DNA of 14,521 bases, taken from contig WFQY01000203.1 of assembly GCA_015486815.1 (NCBI GenBank), forward strand, positions 1-14,521, in the 5' to 3' direction. The translations under genes were made by a program, and so were the position numbers. Source of the stretch: Phycisphaerae bacterium. GTDB taxonomy: Bacteria > Planctomycetota > Phycisphaerae > JAAYCJ01. Below the pieces are notes generated by a model. The model did no database searches, was not told the origin of the DNA, and saw only the letters and a list, made by a program, of their open reading frames with translations. Numbering within the stretch: the stretch's first letter is position 1; each line of letters opens with the position of its first letter. Of the stretch, positions 7,800-14,521 are shown piece after piece.

Positions 7800-8816
7800 A
7801 TGAAACCACAAGTTTTGTTTGCCATTTCAAAATCGATGTTTTCGAAGATATTTGACGAAGAGGATTTTGCACGGCTTGTCGAGCGAGTAACGGTATTACC
7901 TAACGAGCCGAGCGTTGAACTGCCCGAGACGATTACGGCTGATTGGATTAAAGACAATATATCTCAAGCGGAAATTTTGTTGACAGGCTGGAGTACGCCT
8001 GGCCCATTGACTGCCGAGATTCTCGACAATGCAAAAAATCTCAAAATTGTTGTTCATTCAGCTGGTTCGGTCAAATATTTGGTCAACGATGATTTTTTCA
8101 GCAGAGGGCTGCGCATCTGCAATACTCGTAGCGCACTTGCTAAAGGAGTAGCGGAAACGACACTCGGAATGATAATTGCTTCGCTAAAATTATTTATGCC
8201 CTGTGCGGAACAGATAAAGCAAGGTAATTGGCGTGTCTCCGAATTAATAGATAAAGTCTTGGAGCCTTATAAAATCACTGTCGGTGTGGTTGCGATGAGC
8301 GAAGTAGGCAAGAATTTATTGACACTACTCAAAGCATTTGAGGTTGAAAAAATTGTTTACGACCCTTACGTAGATGAACAAATGGTTGCGCAATTCGGGG
8401 CGAAAAAAGTCGAGCTGGATGAACTATGCCGTTCGAGCGATGCAATAGCTATTTGCGCTCCTTCGACTCCACAGACCCGACATATGTTCAGCAGCAAACA
8501 ATTCGCAATGATGAAACCGCACGCACGGATAATCAACACATCGCGAGGTGCTTTGATAGATGAGTCAGCTCTTATAGAGAATCTCCGTGCCGGTCGATTT
8601 TATGCACTTGTGGACGTAACTGACCCCGAACCACCAGCGGAAGATAGTCCGCTGCGAACACTGCCAAACTGCCATCTCCTGCCACACATTGCCGGCCATG
8701 TCAATAACGGCTGTAAGCGTCAAGGTAGGCTCGCTGTCGATGAAATTCTCCGATTTGTCGATACGGGCAATGTCGAGTGGGAAGTAACCGCTGACGCTAT
8801 ATCGCGCATGGCGTAA
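7800..8816 (+). CDS. D-isomer-specific 2-hydroxyacid dehydrogenase
   Basis: This is an NAD(P)-dependent reductase/dehydrogenase of the PGDH/lactate/glycerate dehydrogenase superfamily. Counting from ATG 7800 (338 residues), the catalytic triad is intact: Arg249 in NTSRGALID, Glu277 in DVTDPEPP and His296 in LLPHIAG. The nucleotide loop at 162-170 reads GVVAMSEVG, so two of the three glycines of the usual GxGxxG are replaced by Ala and Ser. This suggests altered cofactor binding, or a divergent subgroup. The start was moved: an in-frame TTG at 7785 would add five residues, but it overlaps the GGAG (7787-7790) that sits 9 bases before ATG 7800. The gene is last in the operon and is followed by an AT-rich hairpin. 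Its substrate is unknown; a 2-keto or 2-hydroxy sugar acid would fit the neighbours. Confidence 0.92.
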   Translation: MKPQVLFAISKSMFSKIFDEEDFARLVERVTVLPNEPSVELPETITADWIKDNISQAEILLTGWSTPGPLTAEILDNAKNLKIVVHSAGSVKYLVNDDFFSRGLRICNTRSALAKGVAETTLGMIIASLKLFMPCAEQIKQGNWRVSELIDKVLEPYKITVGVVAMSEVGKNLLTLLKAFEVEKIVYDPYVDEQMVAQFGAKKVELDELCRSSDAIAICAPSTPQTRHMFSSKQFAMMKPHARIINTSRGALIDESALIENLRAGRFYALVDVTDPEPPAEDSPLRTLPNCHLLPHIAGHVNNGCKRQGRLAVDEILRFVDTGNVEWEVTADAISRMA

Positions 8817-8828
8817 GGATTTAAAGAG

Positions 8829-8853
8829 AATATTATAGAGGGAATATAATATT
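8829..8853. terminator. AT-rich hairpin after the dehydrogenase operon
   Basis: AATATTATA (8829-8837) and TATAATATT (8845-8853) are perfect inverted repeats around a 7-base loop, 12 bases after the operon stop codon. The stem is only A/T and no T-run follows on the plus strand, so it is a weak terminator at best. It may instead protect the transcript's 3' end. Confidence 0.35.
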
Positions 8854-9135
8854 AGCAGCAAAAAGGGTGTTTCAGGTAAGAGAGGAACGCGGACTTTCTT
8901 CTTTTGTATTTAGAATTCATTTTTATGACATATTTTTATACAGCGTTCGGGATTATCGAAGAGAAAGGGCGCAGCTGAGCCGCCAGTAGAGACGAAAATA
9001 TCCTGAATGTATAATCCCGACGGTATTGTCGGTGGGGCGAAAATCCTGATTCGTACACATTTGGCGCCGGCGGGAAACTCAAATCGTTTTTTCTGCGTAT
9101 CTCTGATGATAGTGGTCGGTCTATCATTAAAACTC

Positions 9136-9161
9136 ACAGCGAGAATTTCATTTCTCGCTGT
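9136..9161. terminator. Strong 10-bp hairpin in the inter-operon region
   Basis: ACAGCGAGAA (9136-9145) pairs perfectly with TTCTCGCTGT (9152-9161) around a 6-base loop, followed on the plus strand by TTTGTAA. It is the most stable simple stem-loop between the dehydrogenase operon and the regulator gene, about 320 bases after the operon's stop. It may act as a back-up terminator protecting the regulator promoter. It also lies inside the orphan minus-strand frame, so it could be incidental. Confidence 0.35.
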
Positions 9162-9289
9162 TTGTAACGTAACAAAAGGACATTCGTGAGCTATTGGTAT
9201 CAATATCCAATGAGGAGCTATCGGAAGTCTTCGCTTATATCGAAGCAACGCTGTGCGATAAAAAATTCCAAAATTTATTATAAAATCCG

Positions 9290-9323
9290 TTGACAAATAA
9301 TGCTCTTTTTGATAGGATATAAT
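9290..9323 (+). promoter_or_regulatory. Promoter of the GntR/LacI-type regulator gene
   Basis: A perfect TTGACA (9290-9295) is followed after 17 bases by TAGGAT (9313-9318, four of six consensus positions). A perfect TATAAT lies at 9318-9323, but at a 22-base spacing. Transcription would begin near 9325-9330, right at the palindrome, giving a leader of about 35 bases. AGGAG at 9349-9353 is the ribosome binding site. Confidence 0.6.
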
Positions 9324-9326
9324 TGC

Positions 9327-9340
9327 CATAGTGGACTATG
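9327..9340. promoter_or_regulatory. Palindromic operator, probable autoregulation site
   Basis: CATAGTGGACTATG is a perfect 6+2+6 inverted repeat placed at the predicted transcription start of the regulator gene. The inner GT-GG-AC follows the GT/AC half-site arrangement typical of GntR-family operators, which matches the regulator's DNA-binding domain. A dimer bound here would block its own promoter. Confidence 0.55.
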
Positions 9341-9362
9341 CCAGGTGTAGGAGCGGTAAATA

Positions 9363-10412
9363 ATGGTGGTGATGGCTACAAAATCTAATCAAATCAAGAG
9401 CCTCTTGGTTAGTAAAATACGGCAGGGAGAGTTTCTTCCCGGAGAGAAGATATATTCCGAGCGAAAATTGGCTGATGAGTATAAAATAGCCCGCGCAACC
9501 GCTGCTAAAATACTCGAAGAACTGGAACGTGAAAATTTTATAGTGCGCAAACAGGGTAAAGGAACGTTTGTAAACGATTTGTCTCGCAAGATTTATAACA
9601 TTGCATATCTGTATAACAGGAAATTTCCTGCGGATTATCCATGGATGACAAAACTGCTGGCGGGTATGGAAAGGCATCGCGGAAGTAGAAAATTCCGCCT
9701 GAATGTGTATGGCGAAAAAGAGGGAGATTTGGGACATATAAAAGAAGATATTACCGGGGGACGATTGGATGGACTGCTGATAAATGTTGAACTTGGCGAA
9801 GCAAATATGATTTTCTTGGAACAACATAATGTGCAAGCTGTCTTTATAGAAAACAGACCACGTCATTTGGGGCTTAAGTATCCTGTGGTAGGTATAGATC
9901 ACTTTCAAGTCAGTTATAGGGGTGTGAAACATTTATATGAGCAGGGATATCGCAAGATAATCGCTATCTGCGGATTTAGCGGGCCGACAACCAGAGAAGG
10001 TTTTATCAAGGGATTCAGAGAAGCTATCGCTGAATGCGGAATGTCCGAAGCTGATGAGAGGATATTTCAATGTGATTGGTCGTCGGATGCGAGTAGAAAA
10101 ATTATCCTCGAAAATTACGGTCGCGTTGAATTTGATGCTGTCATCTGTAGTGATGATATTCAGGCATCAGGGGTGCTTAGCGCGAGAAATGAGCTTGGGC
10201 TTACGCAAAAGGAATTGGGAGTTGTCGGGTCGGGTAATTTGTTCGCTGTGCGTGATGACGCTGAGCTAACAACTTTTAGAACTTACGTGGAAGATGTAGG
10301 GGAGATTGCTCTGCGAAAATTGCTGGACTTGATAGAACATAAACCGATTGACGTATTGCAAAAGTATATAGAGCCAAAATTGATTATACGGAAGAGTTCG
10401 ATCAGGCAATAA
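9363..10412 (+). CDS. GntR-HTH / LacI-sensor transcriptional regulator (AraR-like architecture)
   Basis: The 349-residue protein joins two domains. Residues about 7-72 are a GntR winged helix: GEFLPGEKIYSERKLADEY, the recognition helix ARATAAKILEELE, and the wing RKQGKGTFV at 62-70. Residues about 76-345 are a LacI/periplasmic-binding-like sugar sensor (IYNIAYLYNR, GRLDGLLINVE, VVGIDHFQVSYRGVKHLYEQGYRKI, FDAVICSDDIQASGVL, ELTTFRTYVEDVGEIALRKLLDLIE). This is the architecture of Bacillus AraR, a repressor released by a sugar effector; the effector here is unknown. ATG 9363 is 9 bases after AGGAG; the in-frame ATG at 9372 is too far from it. It sits behind its own promoter and a palindrome, and is followed 47 bp later by a PEP-CTERM gene. 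It probably represses itself and nearby carbohydrate genes. Confidence 0.93.
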   Translation: MVVMATKSNQIKSLLVSKIRQGEFLPGEKIYSERKLADEYKIARATAAKILEELERENFIVRKQGKGTFVNDLSRKIYNIAYLYNRKFPADYPWMTKLLAGMERHRGSRKFRLNVYGEKEGDLGHIKEDITGGRLDGLLINVELGEANMIFLEQHNVQAVFIENRPRHLGLKYPVVGIDHFQVSYRGVKHLYEQGYRKIIAICGFSGPTTREGFIKGFREAIAECGMSEADERIFQCDWSSDASRKIILENYGRVEFDAVICSDDIQASGVLSARNELGLTQKELGVVGSGNLFAVRDDAELTTFRTYVEDVGEIALRKLLDLIEHKPIDVLQKYIEPKLIIRKSSIRQ

Positions 10413-10459
10413 ATTTTTATAGGTATGTGTGTCTAATTTAAACGGAAAGGAGAACAAAA

Positions 10460-11098
10460 ATGAAAAAAGTAACGGCAATGTTGGTTGTGTTGTGTGTGTC
10501 GGGCTTTGCAAGTGCAAATCTCGTTCCGAACGGTAATTTTGAGAATTGGACAACCGGAGTTCCGGACAGCTGGACAATAGGCGGAAAAGTAGTGAGCGGT
10601 TATCCGCTACAAGAGACAGCTGACGTCAACGAAGGAACAAGTGCAGCTGAGTGGAAATGGGATGGAAATGATAATTCCATTAATATCAACGATATGAGTA
10701 AAAGTGATATATTCACGTTGGTATCTGGTCAGGAATATATCTTGTCAGCTACGTATAAGCCTCTTGCGTTTACGTCAACCGGCATAGGTGAAACGGAGCT
10801 ATTTGTCGGTATTGTCGGTTCATCTTCGGGGAATTATTGGAATAAAGCGACGGATAATCTTAAACTCTGGTATGGACACGACGAGAGTGAGCCGAGTGTT
10901 GGGGACGATTATACGACAGTATCGCTGACATTTACATGGCCAGAGACAAGTGGAGCTGCGAGGATATTTATATTTAATCGTTATTGGCGTGGTGCAAGAT
11001 TGCTGATAGACCCTATAAGTGTTACGCCGGTACCGGAGCCTGTAAGCTTACTTATTATGCTGGCGGGCGTTTTCGGATTTGCACGCAGAAGATGGTAA
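10460..11098 (+). CDS. PEP-CTERM surface protein with CBM-like domain
   Basis: The 212-residue secreted protein has a signal peptide at 1-19 (ASA|N cleavage). A mature N-terminus NLVPNGNFENWTTGVPDSW follows, the opening typical of CBM4/9-like carbohydrate-binding beta-sandwiches. The strand-rich body runs to about residue 186. The C-terminus is a complete PEP-CTERM signal: VPEP (191-194), hydrophobic span SLLIMLAGVFGFA, and basic end RRRW. Such proteins are handed to an exosortase and processed at the envelope. AAAGGAG lies 7 bases before the ATG. It is 47 bp after the regulator gene and before the secreted GH123-like gene, so a role in holding glycan at the surface is a reasonable inference. 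Ligand binding cannot be confirmed from sequence. Confidence 0.9.
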   Translation: MKKVTAMLVVLCVSGFASANLVPNGNFENWTTGVPDSWTIGGKVVSGYPLQETADVNEGTSAAEWKWDGNDNSININDMSKSDIFTLVSGQEYILSATYKPLAFTSTGIGETELFVGIVGSSSGNYWNKATDNLKLWYGHDESEPSVGDDYTTVSLTFTWPETSGAARIFIFNRYWRGARLLIDPISVTPVPEPVSLLIMLAGVFGFARRRW

Positions 11099-11168
11099 TT
11101 TTGTATCAACGGTGATTTTCATACATCAGCGGAATAACACAACATTAAACCAAAATTCGGATGCCGAG

Positions 11169-11207
11169 GGGTAAATCAGCGTTGTATATTATGACGCTGA
11201 TTTGCCC
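11169..11207. repeat. Long inverted repeat (13-bp stem) ahead of the GH123-like gene
   Basis: GGGTAAATCAGCG (11169-11181) pairs with CGCTGATTTGCCC (11195-11207) with one T-G pair, around a 13-base AT-rich loop. No T-run follows on the plus strand, so it is not a textbook terminator. It lies between the PEP-CTERM gene stop and the next gene's start, and covers the in-frame TTG at 11202, which argues against that TTG as start. It may be an mRNA processing or attenuating structure. Confidence 0.7.
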
Positions 11208-11252
11208 GTGTGGTTAGTCTTGTATCCGGTGCGTTCTCGGGAGAAACGTTTT

Positions 11253-13640
11253 ATGCCTCTAAAAGAAAAGGCGTTCTATTCGGTGATTTTTTGTTTAATG
11301 ATTTCTTTGTTACATCTGTCGTCAATTAATGGGTTTGGGGATAAAATTGTTTTGCAGGGTAAGGAAGTTACGCAGGATGCCTCGATGTATTCAGCTCCCG
11401 AGGCACGAGGCAAACATTATGACGGATTGACCGTTTCACGGGGTAATGTTTATTATTGCGGGCTTATCAGATTTGATGTTTCGAAATTACCCAAAAAACA
11501 AATTGCCGATGCAGCGATTATGCTGTTTCACGCGCACAAGTATTCTGATAATCCGATAAGAATTAGTGCGTATGTCGTTAAAAAACAATGGGACGAAAGA
11601 TATGTTTCGTGGAATATGAGGACGAAGACGAAAAAATGGGGCAAGGATGCATTCGGAAAGCAGGTAATAGCTGAGTTCGATATTACCAAAGATTACGGTA
11701 AGGGCTGGATTGTTTTGCGTAGTAAAAAATTGACGGAACTGGTCAATAAATGGATTTTGAACAAGCAGGCGAATTATGGGCTTATATTAAGAGCTGGCTT
11801 AAAGTTTCGCGGTTTTACGATGAGATTTTTTGCAAGTAGCGAAGATAAGAATATTAAGAGGCAGCCAAAATTGATTGTGAGTTATAGCGGGAAAATAGAC
11901 CCTTCCCGATATGGATATATTAGCAACGATGAAATGAAGCGTAGAAAAAATAAGGATAAGGTTGAACGGAAATTGTTTTTTGAGCGGGCTGAAGCTGATT
12001 GGCGGGGGAAGAATATTTTGGTATGGAAGATAGGACCTTGGGATAGGCTTAGCAAATATCAATTGCCGAAATCGAAACAGGCGGAGAATGTTGAGCTTAG
12101 CTATGATATGCTTGGTGATGAATATGGTGTTGTAAGTTTCGCTGTTACGAATTTAAAAGCAGATAGTGAGAAGATAAAAATTTGCATCGAGGGTCAGCCA
12201 CGAATAGTCGAAGCTGTTACGGTAAGGGCGAGTTATTGGGTAAAGTCAAAACCGTTGAGCGATTTGCGGGGCGAAAATCTTCCCGTATGGGTTGATGATG
12301 CGTTGCCTTTGGTCGGGAATGGTGGAATGTGTGTTCTGAAGGGAGCAGAGACGAGACGAGTATGGTTGACGATTGATTCACACAAACTCAAAGCGGGCAG
12401 ATATAGCTTGAATGTCAAAGTGAAATCGTCGGATGGCAGGATAATTAAGATTGTTCCCGTTAGGATTAATGTTTTGGCGGTCAGGCTCGAACGCGATCCT
12501 CAGCTTTGTGTCTTTACATATGCGTATCTAAACCGTAGAAGTACACATAAATATTACAAGCAGGCTGTCCGTGATTTGAAATCGCACTATCAGAATACGT
12601 ATGTCGTTGATTATTATCCAGCTCCTAAAGTTGATGATAAGGGGAATGTGGTAGATGCGGGTAATTTTTCGGGACTTGATGATTGGCTTGCGCAGATAAA
12701 AGATGCCAAAAATGTGTTATTCTTTTGGTGTTGGGATTGCGGTTCCGCACGTCCGCTATTCGGTGGAAAAGTTAAATGGCTATCGCCTCAATGGAGAGCA
12801 ATTCTCAGCCGTTGGATTACGAGCTGGTATCGTTATTTACACAACAAAGGATTCGGGTATGACAGGGTGATTATGTATCCGTTCGATGAAACCTATGATA
12901 ATAAGATTTTGGGTAGGACGGAATATCAAGCGTTGGGTGAAATAGCTGACGAATTGCATAAGATAAATTCACATATAAGGGTTTTTGCTGATCCGGTAAG
13001 TTTTCGCTTGGAAGATCTGAAAGCATATAAGGAATTGGCGGATAAAATTGATGTCTGGTCGGTAAGTGTGAATCTGCTGGAAAAAGGAGATTGTGAAGGT
13101 TGGCCACATCCGTTTAGTGCTAAAGAGAAAAAAGAAGTCTTGCGATTTTTCAAAAAGTTACAGCAGAGGGGGAAATCGGTTTGGGCATATCAGTGTGGCG
13201 GGCCTATGAAGGGACTTGACGTTAATGGTTATTATCGTAAGTTTGCTTGGCTTTGCTGGTATAACGGGATTACGGGAATGGGAATATGGAGCTATAATGA
13301 TATAAGAGGCAAGAGCGGTTGGGACGATTTCGATGCGAAGAGTGGTCCCGATTTTACGATGATATATGAGCTTAGAGATGCACCGGATGAGATAAAAAAG
13401 TTTCATCATAATGAGGTGTTAATTCCGTCTCGCAGGTGGGAAATTTGGCGGATAGCGATTCAGGATTATTATCTACTGGAGCAAGTTAAAAAATGTTATC
13501 CGAATGATGAAAAGGTATTGAATAAAATCGTATCGAACGTGCTCAATAAGCCTATGAGCTGCTCGCGATATGAATTGGCACGCAGTAATCTGTTGAAAAT
13601 GCTAATAGGTAACGGGAGATTAAAAAATGATACGCATTAA
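11253..13640 (+). CDS. Secreted DNRLRE domain + GH123-like (DUF4091) protein
   Basis: From ATG 11253 the protein has 795 residues. Residues about 1-29 are a signal peptide (basic PLKEK, long hydrophobic core). Residues about 30-213 resemble a DNRLRE/CBM96-type beta-sandwich (DASMYSA, GLIRFDVSKLP, AAIMLFHAHK, ANYGLILRAG, PKLIVSYSG). A linker and a second beta-rich domain (about 230-410) follow. Residues about 413-750 are a TIM-barrel of the GH123-like/DUF4091 family, with YPFDETYDN holding the adjacent Asp545-Glu546 pair expected for substrate-assisted beta-N-acetylhexosaminidase-type catalysis. The family includes N-acetylgalactosaminidases, but the substrate here is open. The longer TTG start at 11202 was rejected: it lies in a hairpin and spoils the signal peptide, whereas GGGAG sits 9 bases before ATG 11253. 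Its end overlaps the prepilin-like gene by 14 nt, indicating translational coupling. Confidence 0.88.
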   Translation: MPLKEKAFYSVIFCLMISLLHLSSINGFGDKIVLQGKEVTQDASMYSAPEARGKHYDGLTVSRGNVYYCGLIRFDVSKLPKKQIADAAIMLFHAHKYSDNPIRISAYVVKKQWDERYVSWNMRTKTKKWGKDAFGKQVIAEFDITKDYGKGWIVLRSKKLTELVNKWILNKQANYGLILRAGLKFRGFTMRFFASSEDKNIKRQPKLIVSYSGKIDPSRYGYISNDEMKRRKNKDKVERKLFFERAEADWRGKNILVWKIGPWDRLSKYQLPKSKQAENVELSYDMLGDEYGVVSFAVTNLKADSEKIKICIEGQPRIVEAVTVRASYWVKSKPLSDLRGENLPVWVDDALPLVGNGGMCVLKGAETRRVWLTIDSHKLKAGRYSLNVKVKSSDGRIIKIVPVRINVLAVRLERDPQLCVFTYAYLNRRSTHKYYKQAVRDLKSHYQNTYVVDYYPAPKVDDKGNVVDAGNFSGLDDWLAQIKDAKNVLFFWCWDCGSARPLFGGKVKWLSPQWRAILSRWITSWYRYLHNKGFGYDRVIMYPFDETYDNKILGRTEYQALGEIADELHKINSHIRVFADPVSFRLEDLKAYKELADKIDVWSVSVNLLEKGDCEGWPHPFSAKEKKEVLRFFKKLQQRGKSVWAYQCGGPMKGLDVNGYYRKFAWLCWYNGITGMGIWSYNDIRGKSGWDDFDAKSGPDFTMIYELRDAPDEIKKFHHNEVLIPSRRWEIWRIAIQDYYLLEQVKKCYPNDEKVLNKIVSNVLNKPMSCSRYELARSNLLKMLIGNGRLKNDTH

Positions 13641-14313
13641 GACTAAAATAGGGTTTACTTTGATAGAGTTATTGGTTGTTGTAGCGATAATTGCTGTTTT
13701 GGTTGCGATACTGCTGCCTGCTTTGAATAATGCGAGGGAATTGGCAAGAAGAGCGGTGTGTCGTTCCAATTTGCATCAGATAGGTTTGGCGATGCTGATG
13801 TATGGTAATGAAAATAACGATAAGCCACCTGCGAGTTTTTACGATGCACCGTCTCGTGTGGATTGCGTTCATTTTCGCGCTACATTTAACAGTGCACATG
13901 GTTGGGGACAATGGGGAATAACGCTTTGGAGATGGCTTAAACTTATATATCCGACGTATGTCAATACGGGTAAGGTGTTTTATTGTCCGAGTGCGTCGAT
14001 TAAGTATGAGGGCACTTGGCAATATTTTGGGCAGTTCGGCTGGCGGGGGGAATCATTTAAATGGACATATTGTGCTCAGCCATCGCGTATCGACGGTTCG
14101 GGGGTATATACTCAGAGCTTTACAAGGGCAAATTCTGTCGATCCTCTTGTTTGGGATGGAGTATTACTAAGCTGGGATTGGGCTTGGCATAGTCCGGGTA
14201 GATTTGAGGGGCAAAATCAGTTATGGTTCGATGGTTCGGTGCATTGGATAGCAAAAGATGATGACAATTGTTTGTGGCGTTTCAAGACGTATGACGGAGT
14301 TCCGTCTCCATAG
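13627..14313 (+). CDS. Prepilin-like (type IV/II pseudopilin) N-methylation-motif protein
   Basis: The 228-residue protein begins with a short basic leader ending in Gly9, then FTLIELLVVVAIIAVLVAILLPA. This is the prepilin peptidase site (G|FTLIE) and the long hydrophobic helix of type IV pilins and type II secretion pseudopilins. The NARELARRAVCRSNLHQIGLAMLMYGNEN stretch and the closing NQLWFDGSVHWI (a DG-V-W ending near the C-terminus) match the large planctomycete/Lentisphaera family of such proteins, which occur in many paralogues. The C-terminal half is rich in Trp and Cys. GGGAG lies 8 bases before the ATG, inside the end of the upstream gene, whose last 14 bases overlap this start. The role is uncertain: possibly an envelope-anchored partner of the GH123-like enzyme rather than a structural pilin, since no pilus genes are nearby. 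Confidence 0.92.
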   Translation: MIRIKTKIGFTLIELLVVVAIIAVLVAILLPALNNARELARRAVCRSNLHQIGLAMLMYGNENNDKPPASFYDAPSRVDCVHFRATFNSAHGWGQWGITLWRWLKLIYPTYVNTGKVFYCPSASIKYEGTWQYFGQFGWRGESFKWTYCAQPSRIDGSGVYTQSFTRANSVDPLVWDGVLLSWDWAWHSPGRFEGQNQLWFDGSVHWIAKDDDNCLWRFKTYDGVPSP

Positions 14314-14345
14314 AAAAAATATATATCTTATTCGCGGTGTAAAAT

Positions 14346-14521
14346 ATGAAAAAGATAAAATTCACTTCAAAAGGGAACCTTTCGTTCAAAATCCTATCTT
14401 ACGAATGTACCGATGGGTATTTAATATTGCAATGCAAAGGATTTTCCGTTGATTCGCGGAAATGTAAATGGGTTTTAAGCAAAGGTGCGTATGTTACGGA
14501 AATTGTGTTTGGTAGCTACAA
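14346..14521 (+). CDS. Start of an unidentified gene, cut by the window end
   Basis: An open frame begins at ATG 14346, just after an in-frame TAA (14340-14342), and stays open for 58 codons to the window edge. It begins MKKIKFTSKGNLSFKILSYE and continues with alternating strands (GYLILQCKGFSV, KCKWVLSKGAYVTEIVFG), which looks like the front of a cytoplasmic beta-rich protein. There is no signal peptide. The ribosome binding site is weak (GGTG 5 bases before the ATG). It follows the prepilin-like gene by 32 bp on the same strand, so it may belong to the same transcript. I do not recognise a family. Confidence 0.6.
   Translation, partial: MKKIKFTSKGNLSFKILSYECTDGYLILQCKGFSVDSRKCKWVLSKGAYVTEIVFGSY

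Larger units (their letters stand above)
8910..9329 (-). pseudogene. Orphan beta-rich reading frame, probable gene remnant
   Basis: The minus-strand frame from ATG 9329 to TAA 8910 gives 139 residues. From about residue 23 onward it reads like a genuine globular protein of alternating strands (RYKRRLPIAPHWILIPIA, FEFPAGAKCVRIRIFAPP, SGLYIQDIFVSTGG), resembling the end of a beta-sandwich carbohydrate-binding or discoidin-like domain. The first 20 residues do not look like protein. They coincide with the promoter of the divergent regulator gene, and no Shine-Dalgarno precedes the ATG. The simplest reading is the surviving C-terminal part of a larger secreted protein gene whose front was lost when this region was rearranged. 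The alternatives are a real small gene starting at an internal TTG, or chance. I do not recognise a family. Confidence 0.4.

Noticed and set aside
9106..9127. Inverted repeat ATGATAG / CTATCAT as an operator
   Set aside because: Only 7 bp with an 8-base loop, inside the orphan frame and far from the promoter. It is likely incidental.
11202..11252. TTG start extending the GH123-like protein by 17 residues
   Set aside because: It lies in the arm of an inverted repeat, has no ribosome binding site, and would bury the signal peptide. ATG 11253 has GGGAG at correct spacing.
14258..14452. Plus-strand 64-codon frame overlapping the prepilin-like gene end
   Set aside because: It is out of frame with both the prepilin-like gene and the better frame starting at 14346, and shows no ribosome binding site or pattern.
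1..14521. CRISPR array, tRNA, rRNA, integrase or phage genes
   Set aside because: No regularly spaced repeats, no tRNA-like cloverleaf and no recombinase or phage-type protein were seen on either strand.

Overview
The window looks like one end of a draft-genome contig from a planctomycete, most likely the Phycisphaerae/Sedimentisphaerales lineage. This is an inference from gene content: two secreted proteins with PEP-CTERM sorting tails, a FTLIE-type prepilin-like protein paired with a glycan-active enzyme, a Gfo/Idh/MocA dehydrogenase operon, and moderate base composition. There is no rRNA or other marker to settle taxonomy. The first 26 bases are not genomic: they match the Nextera transposase adapter, and they cut the first gene inside its C-terminal sorting signal.

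Layout. (1) 27-4937 is on the minus strand. Read in transcription order it holds purF (amidophosphoribosyltransferase), a large cytoplasmic protein with a predicted beta-sandwich plus helical toroid and a GTG start 25 bp after purF, a tiny cupin, and, after a 159-bp gap, a truncated PEP-CTERM protein. (2) 4938-5162 is a divergent promoter region with a TTGACT -35 box facing each way. (3) 5163-8816 is a plus-strand four-gene operon: Gfo/Idh/MocA oxidoreductase, DUF6487-like zinc ribbon, extended SDR (epimerase/3beta-HSD-like), and D-isomer-specific 2-hydroxyacid dehydrogenase. Gaps are 22-32 bp and each gene has its own Shine-Dalgarno. (4) 8817-9362 is mostly non-genic: an AT-rich hairpin after the operon, a strong hairpin at 9136-9161, an orphan minus-strand reading frame that looks like a gene remnant, and a promoter with a perfect 14-bp palindrome just downstream. 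(5) 9363-14521, plus strand: a GntR-HTH/LacI-sensor fusion regulator, a small PEP-CTERM protein with a CBM-like front end, a secreted DNRLRE + GH123-like (DUF4091) protein, a prepilin-like protein overlapping it by 14 nt, and the start of an unidentified gene running off the end.

How it may work together (inference). The plus-strand half resembles a glycan-use locus. A secreted GH123-like enzyme and a PEP-CTERM surface protein would act outside the cytoplasm or at the envelope. A sugar-sensing GntR/LacI regulator would control itself and perhaps neighbours. Three NAD(P)-dependent oxidoreductases would process the imported sugar or sugar acid. The minus-strand helical-toroid protein and cupin could be further carbohydrate enzymes that have come to sit behind the housekeeping gene purF. 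No transporter, exosortase or pilus machinery is visible here. Two gene starts were moved downstream from the longest open frame (7785 to 7800, 11202 to 11253) because the upstream TTG codons overlap the Shine-Dalgarno or a hairpin.
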